Part shown: positions 36,901 to 51,900 of the stretch, one piece after another
How positions within the stretch are numbered: position 1 is the first letter of the stretch
Layout of the letters: each line of letters begins with the position of its first letter
Assembly: GCF_037392515.1 (NCBI RefSeq)
Contig: NC_090281.1
Coordinates: 45,856,645 to 45,920,644 of the forward strand
Length of the DNA stretch: 64,000 nucleotides
Direction of reading: 5' to 3'
Source: Haliotis asinina
Lineage: Eukaryota; Mollusca; Gastropoda; Lepetellida; Haliotidae
Made by a program: the position numbers and the translations under genes
The notes under the pieces: model-generated
Database searches by the model: none
Seen by the model: the letters and a program-made list of their open reading frames with translations, nothing else
Told to the model about the DNA's origin: nothing

Positions 36901-39900
36901 CCGCTGTCAATGACATTGTTGTAGGGGAGACAACTCCTGAAAGCATATTGCTGATTGATGCATTTTTATTTTTCACGGACACTGCCAAAAACTGCAATTT
37001 GCCTTTGAATCTTGGTGAAATTGTAATTCTGCATATAAATTTAAACAAGCAGCACTTCACTTGTTTAAGGATTATATATCTTTGAAAGTATGTTTGACGT
37101 GTATCATCAAACGATTGTTACGATATTGTTAGGACATTAATTGGTGTCCAGCCGGAACTCAAAACGGAATTCCGATACAACGTCAAAGCCTGAACAAGCG
37201 TTTTGGTATTTCACTGAAAAGTGAAACCCCGTCAATTCGGACGGAAGTGATACGGGTGAAATCATCCGATTTTCAAAGATACTTATGTTTTCAATCACGT
37301 GTAAATGACCAAGTGGCTTTAACGGCATATAAATGTTCTTTGCAGTGAGTGCCCGGACTGCTCGGGGGGTTCTTATTAACAGTGCTCTGGTTATCGAGGT
37401 TTCCGTGTTTACTTACTAACGCAGGACGGCAGTTTGGTTGATGGAGTCCAATATCCTCCCCTACAAGTGTACAGGGTAATCTGGTGCCTTGTAGTAAATA
37501 ATCCTTCCTGGCAGACTGGCCTGCAGTCGAGGGCACCACCAGAACCGTTACACTCCGGACCCCTGACGGCATTACCATATCCCAGCGTTAGCTGTGACAA
37601 ACTGCAATCTGAAACAAAAGTATGTTCCCACAGAAACAGTGCAAGAAAACGCGGAAAGCTGGCAATGTAATGACCGGTCTACCATGGAATCGGCTGCTGT
37701 TTTCTGGACATGTTTTGTTGTCAAATGTCAACTTTTTCTGAGTCTGTTTGATGTTTAACGCCGCAGGCAGAAATATTCCAGCTATATGGCGATGGCTGGA
37801 AATTATACGACAATCCAGAGATGAACATCGTGAGCATCTTCTCAACCTAGATATGATGACATGCGTCAACGAAGTCAGCGAGCCAGATCACCGATATATT
37901 CGCTTCCCATGACAAGCAGGGGTAGCTGAATACCAATTAAACATGTTTTTGTCTATTGTGTGATGCTTCAAAGCAGTATTCTATCCGACAACGGCCTTTA
38001 AACAATCGAGGATCGACCAGGCAATCCAGTGATGGATCACAGTGTTACGTAATGTTTACCTCCTCTGGCAAAAACAGCAACACGGACTGGCACGGACCAT
38101 CCTAAGGGCAATATAAGTTAAAATATGTGAATCGAACCACTATCGTCGAATTCTGCTGAGACAAAATCGATGCAGTTCGCCACAGAAACAATTTACACAG
38201 TGCGACCACGTGGGAAATCCAACCCTAAACAACTTGGCTACCCCACCGCCCGAAAACCAATTCTTGGATCCTGGTAGCTAAAGAACAAAGCTATGCACAT
38301 CTTACCTGAGCACCAGAAGCTACCCCACCGCCCCATGTATGTATGGGTGACTTATACACTTGTTGTAATTGTTCTCACCTGGACAGTCCAACGTGTTGCA
38401 GGTCTGTGTCTCTGTGGCTGGTCCAGGACAATCTTTTCCTTCAGGGACCGGCGGTGGACTGTCACATGACCTCGACCTTGTCCTCAGCCCATCCCCACAT
38501 GCAACGGAACATGCTGACCAGTCCCTCCACGATGACCAAACACCGTTAACTGAAAATACCAGGATTCATCAATAGTTATGACGACGAAATAACAGTTTTG
38601 AGTTGACGGCAATAACCTGGCATGCATGTATATGACTGTCCTATCACTAAGCATACTAGCGTTGTTCTCCTAAAGTGAATCTCCAGATTATGTGAACATG
38701 GGTATTTCTGCATCAACATCATTGCTGCAGTATATATACCTCTCATCAAAAGTCTGAAAACTCACCATATTTTATGGACACAGACACAGACACAGACACA
38801 CACACGCAGACACACACACACTCACCTTATATGTACCTTTGACATTGTTATCGTACTTTTCAGCTGAGATAATATTTTCCCAATGCACACATATATATTG
38901 TTACATCAAAGAGTGATATCTCAACTAGCTTGGGGGAACCAAATGCAAACCGAAATGCAGATGAATTGCCAGAGAAAAAAAACGTGTATAAATATCGTAA
39001 CATGTAAACGGCTATGTTTTGGTGTAAATTTGAGTTCAGAATTCGCCATTTTTCGTCGATTTGGATCATTTACGGAACCCGTGTCAGTATTCTTTTAAAT
39101 GTTACATATTTGTTTTACATTATACCAATTCATGTGGAAACAGTACCCTTAAACACTTAAACAGTATGAAACATTTTGCACAAAATAGTTTTGAGCATTT
39201 GCCTGAAGTGGCTATATTTACACTGGTGAGTATAAACTATTGATGAAAATATACTATATTTCAACGAACAGTGTGCTCAGCTTGAAACAGTGCGATCAGC
39301 TCACTCAGTGACTCACATCTCGTAAAGTCATCCTTCATTCGTCCTCTACACAGCACTACCTACCCGTGAAGATCTGACTTAGGATTGGTCTGTAGCAACC
39401 CATACCTGTCGTAAGAGGCGACTAAAGAGATCGGGCGCTAAGGCTTGCTGACATGGGTGACACACTGTACCCCAGTTGCGTAGATCGACAGTGATGCTTT
39501 TCATCACTGGATTATATGGTCTAGATATGATTTACAGACCGCTACCATATAGAGGAATATTGTTGCGGAGTCAAACAACAATCAGACCAAACCACTGTCG
39601 CTACTTACCGATTCGTTGTTGGCATAGCAGACCGTGGAAATCTTCTGTACATTCACATGTGTAGTTGGAATCACCAGATTTGCACAGCGCCATGTTTTGG
39701 CACTGATGATGTGCACAGAGGTCTGGAGGCGAGGAGCAATTTCTTCCTGTGTAGCCTCTCTGGCACTGACACTCATAGGACGTCGGAGTGTCTACACATG
39801 GATGCCCATTACACGGGGACGTCAGGCACTCATCCACAGCTGATGACAGAAACATGGGCCTCTTTAGAACCGATTACTGAATATCAGAAAGGTTTGGGAA

Positions 39901-42900
39901 GGGAATAATTTCTATAACAAATACCTCTGAAAGCAGAACCGTTGTATGCTTCCGACGTGATTCACATGTCCAGGTCTTCGCGAAAAGGTAATTCAACCCA
40001 TCTCCCACCCGCACAAGCAAAGGCAAGTCAATTATTTCATCCGAAAATGCTGGATTTCTTGCTTGACAACTGCACAGGAATCTGTACCGTGTTACAACAA
40101 GGATGGGGTACTGAAGTTAGTAACCCGGACCTTCACGGGTAACACCATACCCAATATAACATCCGTCTATCAAATGAACTGTTGGAATCAATTTGTACTG
40201 AGTGCCCAAATAAACGTCGGTGATTTCCTCATGTGTTTGAGGCTGAAAATTACATTTATATTTACATTTTCAGCTCCAACGTTACAGGGTCACTTCTGAA
40301 CCTATTCAACATTGGACAAAATATTTTTACGGAAAACAGTTTAGGCCAAAACTTACAAACTGTTCCAAGAACGAGTGATAAATACATAGGCTTCCAGAGG
40401 TTGAGCTCGACATGAACAACTACCCAGAGCTTCTGTATACTGCTCCTCAGTTCGTAACGAATCCAATATTTATATTGACAAACTAAATTCCAATGTTTTG
40501 GAAATCTCAACTGAGATCTGAAAAAAATAATCTATATCCAAACCGAACCAAGTTCAGACGTAGAGGCTTGAACAGACATCGATTTGCAGGCAACGTTTGC
40601 TTTTTGATATTAAAACCAACTTGACGAGCGGCATGGACAGCTGTCAGCAAAGGAACCAGGGCCTCTAAATCAAATGAGTGAATGAGTTAGTTTCGTTTTA
40701 CGTTGCCCTTTTCAATATTCCAGCAATATCAAAGCGTGGGAACACAGGAAATGAGTTTCACACATTGCAGTCATTGTACCCATGTGGAAAATCGAACCTG
40801 ACGAGCGGGTGCTTTAACAACTAGCCTACTCCACCTCCCCTCAAACAAATGAATCTCTCAATACTCTGCATAGAGAAGCACCTCATTTTTCATATGATCT
40901 AGTAAAAGGACATCATCCTACCCTGTTGTGTTGCTGTTGGCTCCATAGCATACTGTTCAGATGGACCACATCAAAGAGGAATGGTATGTATAATTTCATA
41001 TAAAGCGTCGTAAACCCATTTTGAGACGAAACATCATTACCAATGCAGGTGCTGGGTGACATCATGGTGATTGTTCCAGAGCCTTCTGTACGCATATGAT
41101 CCAGTGAAAGGGCGCTGTCGTCACCCGCCATTGCTCCGCACGTAGACGCCATCTGGAGGATCTCTGAGGGTGTCTTGCACGTGTTATACAGAGATAGACT
41201 TCTTATAGTTATTGCTGGAACAGATTGAGATGACCAGGGCACTTTGTACAAAGCAATCTCAGCATTAAATATTTTTCTATATTATAATGCCATGTTAAAG
41301 AAAGACAACTGTGTATTTCTTCATGCAAAACTGGCTATTGGACCCTAGCTGTGTCAGTAAACGTCAAAAACGTGAGTTTGTTTTCATGTAAAATCTTCAA
41401 GCCAAGACTTCCTAAACTATTCTTTCTTTAAAATTACACGGAAAATCAAGTTACAAAAACGCGGCGCAAAATTCAGTCTCTAAATGCTAGGGGCTCTCTG
41501 AACTATCTAAAGGTTGAATAGTTTGAAACACCATAGATATGTTGCTAATATCACAATCGTCAACCGGGAATTATGGATGATTTAAGAGTGGACCACACAG
41601 GGGACCACAAGAAAATATTGCAAAATAATTGTTAACACAATACAGTTTGTATCATCTTCTGAACCGCTGTATTTAGAGATTATTCGTGGATTACCAGGAA
41701 ATACCATGCGCATGTTTGTTTGTTTGCCGTTTAACACCGCTCTGAAATATACTACCGACAAGAAATAAGGGAACTAATGAAATAATAGCGAATTTGAAAC
41801 TGCTTTAAATATCCACTAAATCAATTTTAGGCGTCAAGTTCAATATCTGGTGTGTCCACCATGTTGGGCAACACATTCACGGCACCTTGATGGCATGCTG
41901 TTAATCAATTTCCGGATGGTTGCCCGTGGTATTGCCCGCCATTCCTCTTGGAGAGCTGCTCCAAGCTGGGCCAGGTTGGCGGGTCCTGGGTCCCTGGCGT
42001 ACACCCTTCGACCAAGAACGTCCCAGAGATGTTCATTTGGGGACAGGTCTGGGGACTTAGAGGGCCAGTCCAATATCTGGATACCTTCTTGTCGGAGATA
42101 AGCGGAGACAATTCGGGCCCGATGTGGTCTGGCATTATCATCTTGGAATACAAAATTTCGGCCGATAACTCTAGCGAATGGAGCCACAACAGGACGCAAT
42201 ATTTGGTCAACGTATCGCTGACCAGTCATGGCTCCGTTAATGATGACCAAATCTGATCGTCTGTCATATGTAATCCCACCCCAAACCATGACAGTACCAC
42301 CTCCATATCGATCATGGTCAAGAATTGCTGCTCTGGCATATCGCTCCCCGCTCCGACGCCAACAACGTTTTCTGCCATCTGTGAATCGTAGGCAAAACCT
42401 TGACTCATCAGAGAACATGGTGTAACGCCAGTGGCGCATAGCCCGTCCCTGATGCTGCCTAGCCCATGCCAATCTTTGGCGCTTATGGTGAGCTGAAAGG
42501 GTGACACCCTTAAAAGGCCGTCTTGCTTTCAGACGAGCTTGATAGAGTCGGTTTTTAACGGTTAAGGTTGAAATGCGTCTTCCAGTGAGTGTGCGGAATT
42601 CTCTATTGATGGCAGCGGCCGATTTAAACCTATCGTGTAGAGCAATTAACGTAATGAGACGATCCTGTCGTGGTGTCGTTGATTTTGGTCTAGCACGCCC
42701 AGGTCTCGTTGCAACCCCACCCGTTTGACAGTACTTATCCCGCAGGCGTGAAATTACACTTTTTGATTTACCCATCTGCCGGGCAACTTCACATAATGAT
42801 GTCCCCACCTCTATCATCCCCACAATTCTCCATTTTGTTGCTTCACCGAGATACTGCCTCGGAGGCATTTCTGTCAGTAAGTGTCAATCTCTATTGCGTT

Positions 42901-45900
42901 AGTGACTGCGACTTCTCCAGTACATTTACAGGAGTTAACTTCTGTATGCACGTGTAGCACGTGCTGGGCATGCATTATGCGAAATTCCATTGTCATTGGA
43001 TGTTGCGTTTGGGAGATACGCCACGATAACGGACCCTGTCACAGTCAAAGTCATCTACATTCAATTTCTTGGTTCCCTTATTTTCTGTCGGTAGTATATT
43101 ACGGCTACACGGCGGCGGTCTGTAAATAATCGAGTCTCGATCGAATACGCCACTGATCATCATGGGCATGGGCTGCTAAGTCCAATCGAACCTTGATCTT
43201 CACTGGTCTCAAGTTTGTAACCGAGTGACCACACAGTGGACAATGACTGCCTGAGACACGAAAGACACGTCTATTTATTACATGTGACAAAAAACAACCA
43301 GATGTTCAACAATGTTTTTGCGCACTCTTATCCTTGTCTGTATCCCACAAACTGTAATACATTGTTAAGTTGTCTCGTCTGAAGATGGTTTCTTGTCAGA
43401 TACATGTAGACTTTGCTAGCACTGAAGTTATCATACATGATCACCTTACCATCACGACTGCCAACACTGACAGACAGTTTTGAAGAAGATTCTGTGACAA
43501 ATGCTATACAATCAGACACTTTCTTGCCATCTCTGTACAGTGTCAGGACGAAAGAGCTGGAGCTGAACGTCACGTCAAACCGAGTCCACTTGTTGAGATC
43601 TATCGTATCAGTGATCATGTCAGCCCTGTTGCGTGTGGACAAGGACGTGTTTACATGAGTACAAAAGCTCAGTGATGCTACTTTTGGAGCATAACTTATA
43701 TTTACAGCTAACTTTCTCGTTGATCACAAATTATATATTCCATTTTTCATTTAGTACCTTGATAATCTTAAACTCATTTTCAAATACTCGAAATTTACAG
43801 TTTTTGAAAAAACTTGTAATAGCGAGAAAATGATCAAAATGTCAATAAAACAATTCAAATAACGAGCAAGAAACCGAAGCAGCAAGAAGGAATTCAAAGA
43901 AACAACATAATATACTGAATCAAAAACGAAACTTCACAAAATGTAATATTAGAAAAATAATAATTTTTCTCTGATGATACATCTATGTATCCGAAATGGG
44001 ATCTCTACCTTTCGACTCTAGATAAACGTTAGCAAAACCCACTCAAACCCATACATTCGTCGTGCAAATGATGTTAGTGACAAATCAGGTTTTGCACGTG
44101 TAGTCGATCACGTGATCTTCGCATCGAAGTTTCCTTCATTTGCATGTATTTGCACTGGCCTCAAGAATTGAAAAAAAAAAACACTTTTAAACCACAGTTC
44201 TGACCGTACTCCAAATGCCACGATTGTCAAATGTGCAACGTGAACGCGCCGTTGGCATGTTGCAAGCGGGAAGATCAGTTATTGACGTCGCAAGAGAAAT
44301 GGGATGCAGCCGTCGTATTGTTTATGACTTGCGAGGTAGTCTAAAACAGACAGGCACCACTTCTGATCGCCAAAGGTTGGGTCGTCCACGTGTGACTTCA
44401 CGAGCAGAAGATCGTCAGATCGTCCTACTTCATTGCCGTCTACACAAAGCAGGGTTGAGATGAATAGAGGTCGACTGTCCTCACAGACCATTCGAAATCG
44501 GTTGCGGGCTGCCAATCTCCATTCTCAGCGTCCGTATCGTGGGCGAATGTTGACGCCGTTTCAACGTCAACGTCTGCTGTGAGTCCAACGGCACCTCCGA
44601 TGGACCCAGGGAGACCGGAATCGAATCGTCTTTAGCGATGAATCCAGAATCGCGGACGGAAGGCACAGAGAGTGGAGAAGACGTCGTGAACGGTATGCCC
44701 AATGTTGTGTACAGGAAGCCGACAGATTTCGGGGGCGGAAGTTGCATGGTGTGGGGTGCTTTCTGTAGGAACCACTGTTTCCTTCGTGGAAACCTCACAA
44801 CTTACCGCGACCCTTAACTCGTTCCTTTCATGGCGGCTCATGGTAAAGGTCTACAGTTCCAGCATGATAATGCTCGGCCGCATACCGCGATGTTGACATG
44901 AAATTTCCTTCAAAACGCTAGAATCAATTTCGAATTTTTATTCTTGTGACTTGGCATTCTGTATACCCATGTTTTGGAGCGGCGGTGTAGCCTAATGGAA
45001 CTGATCGTGGTACTGTCAGTGTATCGAGTACATCACACAGATCTCAGCAATGAAATAATAACAGTTTAACCCTCTTACCATCTCTGTTCTTTTATACTGC
45101 CCTGAAGAAAGAAAGTGAAGTTTCGTTTTTGACTCAGTATATTAGAAATTTCTCTTTTTGCAGAGAAACTTGAAGTAACGAGAAAAAATCACACCGACAA
45201 TTTTTTGCTATGCCTCAAAAGTGGGTTGTTGAAGATTTGAGTGTTAATTTGATGAATTGAGAGAAAGCTATCCGAAAAAGGGTCTTTAGCATAGCTGTCG
45301 TGAGTTTCTAATTGATAAAATACACATTACTCACCCATGTACAGAGACCGTCAGGTGTTGTGCGAGATGAAGTTTGATAGAAATGCCACTAGCCGATATA
45401 TTTGTTCCACTTGTGAGCTGTGTGGCTTTGTACCACAGTGATAAGGTGAAGTCGTAAATTTCCGATGTCGCTGGTGCAAGGCTTGCCAAATTAACATCGC
45501 CGTTGACAGAGAACTCGAACGCTGTGAGCATAATGTAGTACTAACTACACTCACGATAATACGTTACTTCATGCACGCCAAATTCTTCATCGCACGTGAC
45601 GAACATAGGTAAGCGCTCACTGACATATCTCGCAAACGAAGGAGCTCCGTTCTTAATCGTTTGGAGCATATCTGAGACATTACTGAACGTCGTGTGCAAC
45701 ACAAGGACCCTTTTGTACTGAAACTGGATAATCGGAAGGTGTTTTCCATGAGGAATGACCCTTCAGAGGATCAGGAGGCTGACATGGGGTATGAGGAAGA
45801 GAGTGTTGGCTGTCATTCATTAAACATTAACCATTCCATGGCCATACGTGTACAGATACATAGTTTTGTATGAAAACATCAGTGTTGTATTTTTTCATTT

Positions 45901-48900
45901 TTTAAAAATAAATAAATGAGCAATTATCATCATAAAATCCACAAGTATTCATGGGTCAAGAGATCATTCGGATCAGAACAAAATCCTCCATCGTGGTCAC
46001 CACTATCATTGCATCATGGGCTGCTTAATTAATTTCTTTGTGTATATACTAGTCTGCGACGTATCTATAGAATATTATACCGCTGACAAGCAAGGGCGAC
46101 GTACCCTATCATAATGATAATTTGGAGATTAAAATTTAACGCGCACTTTTCGACATAAAGAGTATTTCGTCCAACAGCACAAAACAGATTACTGACAATG
46201 TTACATCATGCATCATGAGTATCGATCTACGCAACCGGAGTGCGATGGCATGTATCCGGATAGATGTAAGAAGGATGTTCTGATGCACAGACGATCATGC
46301 CTTGGTTATTATTCATCAATATCTAATGTGCAAATCGATCGAATAGATAATGCGATTATTAGAAATGCGTAGTTATTAACTTATTGTCATATATCAGACC
46401 CAATGATCCACGGATCCTGGTACAACGAAGAGAGACAAATCTACATACCAAATTTGGGGACGGATACTGCACTGACACTCCCAATGGTTCTAGAATTACT
46501 TTATAGCTTTGGCAGCGTTTTAGAGTTTGATCGAATATACTTGGCTTATACAGCTAGGGTGTTTAGTAACAGTGAGTGAGTGAGTGAGTTTTATTTTACG
46601 AGGCACTCAGTAATATTCCAGTTATATGACTGTGGACTGTAAATCGAGTCTGCTGCTGAAGTAGGTAGCTATATTTACACTAGTGAGAAGTTTTGAAAGG
46701 AAGTACACAGCACCGAAGGATCAAATACCTACATTTGCAGGCTTTGGGAGATGTGCTTCCAATGGGGCTGATGGTACCTCTTGGACAAGGAAGACATTTT
46801 CTGGCGTCTGCCAACGGTTGATACTCTCCAAGAGGACAAACAACACAGGGCTCGATGCCGTTTGGAGATGACATTCCAGCAGGACATTGGACTTGAAGGA
46901 AGACAATACACATTGAAATCCGCACGTCAGCTATCACACTACAAAAAACATACCATGCATAGATACGCCCGCAGGCCCCCGGCCCACACGCACGGACGCA
47001 CATACATACATACATACATACATACATACATACATACATACATACATACATACATACATACATACATACATACATACATACATACATACATACATACATA
47101 CATACATACATACATACATACATTGTTTTCCTCGACATCACAACAGCACATCGTATTTTCAAGCTCAACTCCTTTGGGTTCATACAACTCTTGCTGCCTA
47201 CAAGGCGCACCGAGTGGTTTGCGGATCCTTACGAATTACCCATTTACATCTGGCAGCACTGGGACACAGTACTTTGTCCAAGTGTACCGCACACTGTATT
47301 CATGTGGGATACAGAGATATTTTAAGACTCTTTCAATTTATCATGATGCTTATTATGTTTCAAGGACATTTCATATCCCATCCCCATGAAGAATGGTTTC
47401 TTTGTTCTTTGCTGTGTACCGGTGCAGTCAGCAACATTTAAGCTATATGGCGACGGTCTTTAAATACATGAGTCAGTCAGTCGCGTGATCAACATCGATC
47501 ATTTTCGATTATAAGTCATTTGTAATAAAAGCGCTGCCACCTCGTCATCTCAAACTCATTATTTAGAAAGGTCACAATATCATCGAATAATTTACCAAAT
47601 ATTAGATAGACTATCTGCAGAGGTACAGACAGGTACTGCGTAAAATGCGCAAATACGTATGTGTACACTGAATTGTTATTCAGTTTGGTGAAGTACAAGT
47701 ACAAGTACAAGTTTACAAGTACGCTTGAATTTTCTTAAATATTCAATATATAATAGATAAAATAACTGACGTATATTGAAGGGTTCGATTTCAGCACACA
47801 AATTTGGCGACTTGCAGCCTTCCTAATCGTTTTTCATATTAATGACAGATAAAATATACCAACACATAGACCAACATTTAAAGTGTTTTTAATTTTCCTA
47901 CAATTAATGGAAAATAGCAGAATACCGAATCGAGTTTGAGTGAAGTGGGTGCAATTTATTTGATTACTCACAGGAAAGTTGGGATACAAACTTGAGATGA
48001 GTAAAACCCAGTACCCAACTCAGAGACCCAAAATGTTATCTGGGGTGCTGTAAAACATCTGTTATTTTCTTACATTTCTGGAGCATTTTTCGGTTAACAA
48101 ATCTCAAATATTATATTTGCCATCAAAACACTGTCTTTTGCTTCGGGGACACTCGGAGATAGTAATTGTGTGTTGCTACCTTTACAATCCGCACGCGACG
48201 TTGAACCTTTGTCAAGAGAGGTGGTTCCGCGAGGGCAGGTCTTGCAGCTGTAGCTGTGGTCTTCATTTTGGTAACTGCCTCTGGGGCAAAGGTCACACAA
48301 TGATGTTGCGTTGTTATACATCGTACCCTTTGGACATACGGCTACAAGAAAAACACTTTCACAACTGCAAACGTATTAATACGCAAAAATATACTCGTAC
48401 CACAGGTATCTTGTAAAGCTTTGTGTATTTTAATGTAATAGTAATGTACTGGTAGAATACTTCCCTGGTGTATACTTTCTTTTGAACGTTAGTGTATTCT
48501 GCAACCTTAAAATGGGACACATCATATAAGCCTTCTTCCACAACAGTGTTTTCTGAATAAACAGTAAAAAGAGTCGCGAAGCGTGGAATGCAGCGTATGT
48601 AGACTTTAGGGTAGATTAGAGCGCAAACATGGTACACAACAAAACCATTTGAACTGAAAGATGGGCTTTTTCAAATATTGCGTCAACAAAACCGTGAAAT
48701 CGCAAACTGGCTTTCCGTTTCAAACATATTTAATTAGAGAATAATGAGAATGTTTTCATCATTAGTCCGTATATAAGAAAGTACATGTAATTGCTTGAGT
48801 CTGCTTTTGGAAATTCCTGAAACTGCATTGTTAAAAATTGGAATGGTTTCTATTTTAAGTCCCCGAGGTCCGATTTCATTCCATCACAAGATCAGTAACA

Positions 48901-51900
48901 TGAAAGTTCTTCAGAGCGGTCTAAGGAAAACTGGTTAGTTTCCAATCTGTAGACGGTAACTGTAATTCTATTACGTTACTTACGAGGTTTTGATTTTGGT
49001 AAAGTGTTAATTGTAAAATACCTTGCATTCAAGTTTTATATCCTTACCGCAAGAACCAGTTTCAAAAACTGGTAGCATTCCTTCCTCACATTTGAAATTC
49101 GCGTTCAGGTAGCTGAGGGAGTCATTGCGGACGTGGCCTTCGGCGACGGTCGTGTTGAAGTGACCATTGTCCAGCATGGTTTGGACCTTGCTCAGGAGGT
49201 GATTCAAGACATTATTGTGATAAGTGACGCATTCGTCTGTCGTCATGTTTTTACAGATGTAGTTGACGCCGAAGTACCAAGTCACCTCTAAAGCCGTCTC
49301 CGACCGCCTGTACCGATTGTGGGGAGCAAGAAGCTGTAAAATACATAATATATGTTTCACGAAGTGACAGATTTCATATATACAATACGCGTACAATCAA
49401 GTTGACCAGGAAGCCGAACATATTCGCTGGAAGGGTGAGATGAATTTATGTACATAACTGACTGTTACATCTGCAAGACCAGAATAAATACACAAACGAA
49501 TGAATGAATCACGTCAGATAAAAATAGATAGATAGATAGATAGATACATAGATACATAGATAGATACATAGATAGATAAGGAAAGATCCCGAGTTTGATT
49601 TCCTTTATGTTTATAATGTATCAAGCCCATTTCTGGAGTTTCTTGCCCTGGAATATTGCAGAACTGTGTGCAAAACCACAATTCGCTCACTCACTCACTC
49701 CAGCCTACAACTATTGTATGGCTGATACTTTGAACACAAAAGAATCAGACATTCACAATGGCTGAGCCAGTGAATTATTTCCTTCATCCACTTATCAGTT
49801 GTGTATGAGATATGCCGTTTGTTGAGTCTTATCACAAGTTATGTACAGTCTAAGTAAACTTAACCTCAGTACTTTTCATTACACTCCACCACTGACTCTA
49901 ACAAACCCTATTAGAAGGTCGCCTTTGAGCGACATATGAACGTCCAATCAATAAAGAGACGGTTGAATAGATTTAACCAATCAGACAATGGCTACTATTT
50001 AGAGATCGGAGGGACTTACAAAATATTCAGGTCACTGATACCGATCTCTCCACAAACCAAAATCCACATATAACACAGTTATTTGACCTGCAGTATGTAC
50101 GCTTTGGGGTTTCTGTTGACATGGTTACCATTAGCTAATATTTCTGCAAGATAACATCCTTGAATATTGCCCAAACCACTATTTTCAGCGACTGTTTACT
50201 CGCCATTGTCAGAGCTGTATCTTGCGCCATGTGCATCACCCGGAAGCAATCGTACGCTAAATGCATTCGGAATCGTTCGGGTACTGACCTTTCCGAGAAA
50301 AAAAAAAAGTTCAAAAGGTATGTGCAAATGTCCACTTTCGCGATTTGATAAGCTGTGTTCTGATTGTTCAATCTCAGAGGTTACCTGACTGAAGTTATGT
50401 ACATTTCTTCAACAAGTTCTCAATGCACATGGTTACCTGATGTTCAGCTGGGCTTCTCTTTCTCCGGTTGACGGTCACACAGGCCACCGTTACATCTTGC
50501 ACAGAACAGGAACTTGTGACACAATCAGTATTTGAGAAAAATGTAGTACTATTGATTAGTGGTAGGAATGCATCTTCAACCTGTTGTTTGCCAGCAGAGG
50601 TCTCACAGCTACTCGTGTAAAATAGCATCCTGGCTTCAAGAAGCATCTCATCTGGAATTCTCTTGACTGAAAAAAAATATTTGAAACAATGGGTTTTTTT
50701 CATAAAAAAGGGAAATAATTACGTTGTATGCAGCCGTCTCGTTTCATCACAACTTGTTAGTGTTTTATCAATGAATGCCCATGACAGACGGAATTCTACA
50801 TGTCTGTAAATAATTTGATCTGGATCAAGCAATCAGGTGATCAACATCATGTGCATTAGTCTACTATGACTACTGATATGATTTCCAGGGATGGAATGAG
50901 GGAGCGAGTGAGTGAGTGAGTTGTGTTTTATGCCGCTTTTAGCCAAGTTCCAGCAATATAACGGTAGAGGACACTAGAAATGTGCTCCACACTTTGTATC
51001 CATTTAAGAAATTGAACCCATGTCTTTGGCGTGACGAGCGAACGCTTCAACCACTCGGTTACCCAGCAGCCCGTGTCAACTAAGCCAGAGGACCCGTGGA
51101 GGTCCCGGGGTAGAATAGGCCTTCAGCAACCCATGCTTGAAACAAAAGGCGACTATGCTTGTCGTAAGAGGCGACTAACGGGATCGGATGGTCAGGCTCG
51201 ATTACTTGGTGACACATGGCATTTTCCCAATTGCGTAGATCGATGCTCATGTTGTTGATCACTGGATTGTCTGGTCCAGACTCGATTATTTACAGACCGC
51301 TACCATATAGCGAGAATATTGCTGAGTGCGGCGTAAAACTAAACTCACTCACTCACTAAGCCACACCAACCGATCCGGTTAGTCACCTCTTACGACCAGC
51401 ATGCATTGCTGAAGACCATTCCTAAGCCAAATCTTCACGGCTCTGGTAACTTAACCGCAATCTGATGAAAGCACAGTTCCCTACATTCGAGCTGTCAAAA
51501 ATTCATTGATCTTACATGATCAATTTACAAACTCTTTAAATTAGGAAACGGCTGTGATAATAATCACTTCCAAAAGTTTCAAATTTGTAAAATGTTATTT
51601 GACAATTTTATTACTGTAACCCGGATGTTCCCAGGTAACCTACCTGTGCAGTCTGGCACCACAGTTGTCGGTATCCAGTTTCCGGTTGCTGGAGGGCAAA
51701 CAAAAAGATGGAACTGAGCATTGCGCGGCCTGTCCCACTCATCGTCGCATGTCAATTTACACATATCTCCAGCTGTTTGATGTCGATCGCAGGATATATT
51801 ACCATTGGTAGGTTGCCTGAGAGGTGGACATTTCGGCTCTGTAGTAATGAAAAGAAGTTTATTCACATTTTTGTTTGTTTCTTGGTTAACGTCGCACTCA

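Larger units (their letters stand above)
41713..43180 (-). repeat. Family 2 SINE-like repeat split by the Tc1 insertion
   Basis: Left part TTTGCCGTTTAACACCGCTC (41713-41749) and right part GGCGGCGGTCTGTAAATAAT (from 43099) together give the SINE order; the Tc1 element fills the gap. The SINE is therefore the older insertion. Confidence 0.8.

Noticed and set aside
41948-42256. Plus-strand open frames within the Tc1 element
   Set aside because: Antisense shadows of the 342-codon transposase.
45564-45840. Protein-like stretch (NDPSEDQEADMGYEEE) on the plus strand in intron 13
   Set aside because: Interrupted by stops and matches no family I know; it may be a relic but cannot be supported.
46680-47389. 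Open frames with poly Tyr-Val-Cys-Met or Ile-His-Thr-Tyr on both strands
   Set aside because: These translate the CATA microsatellite; only 46733-46891 (minus) is a true exon.
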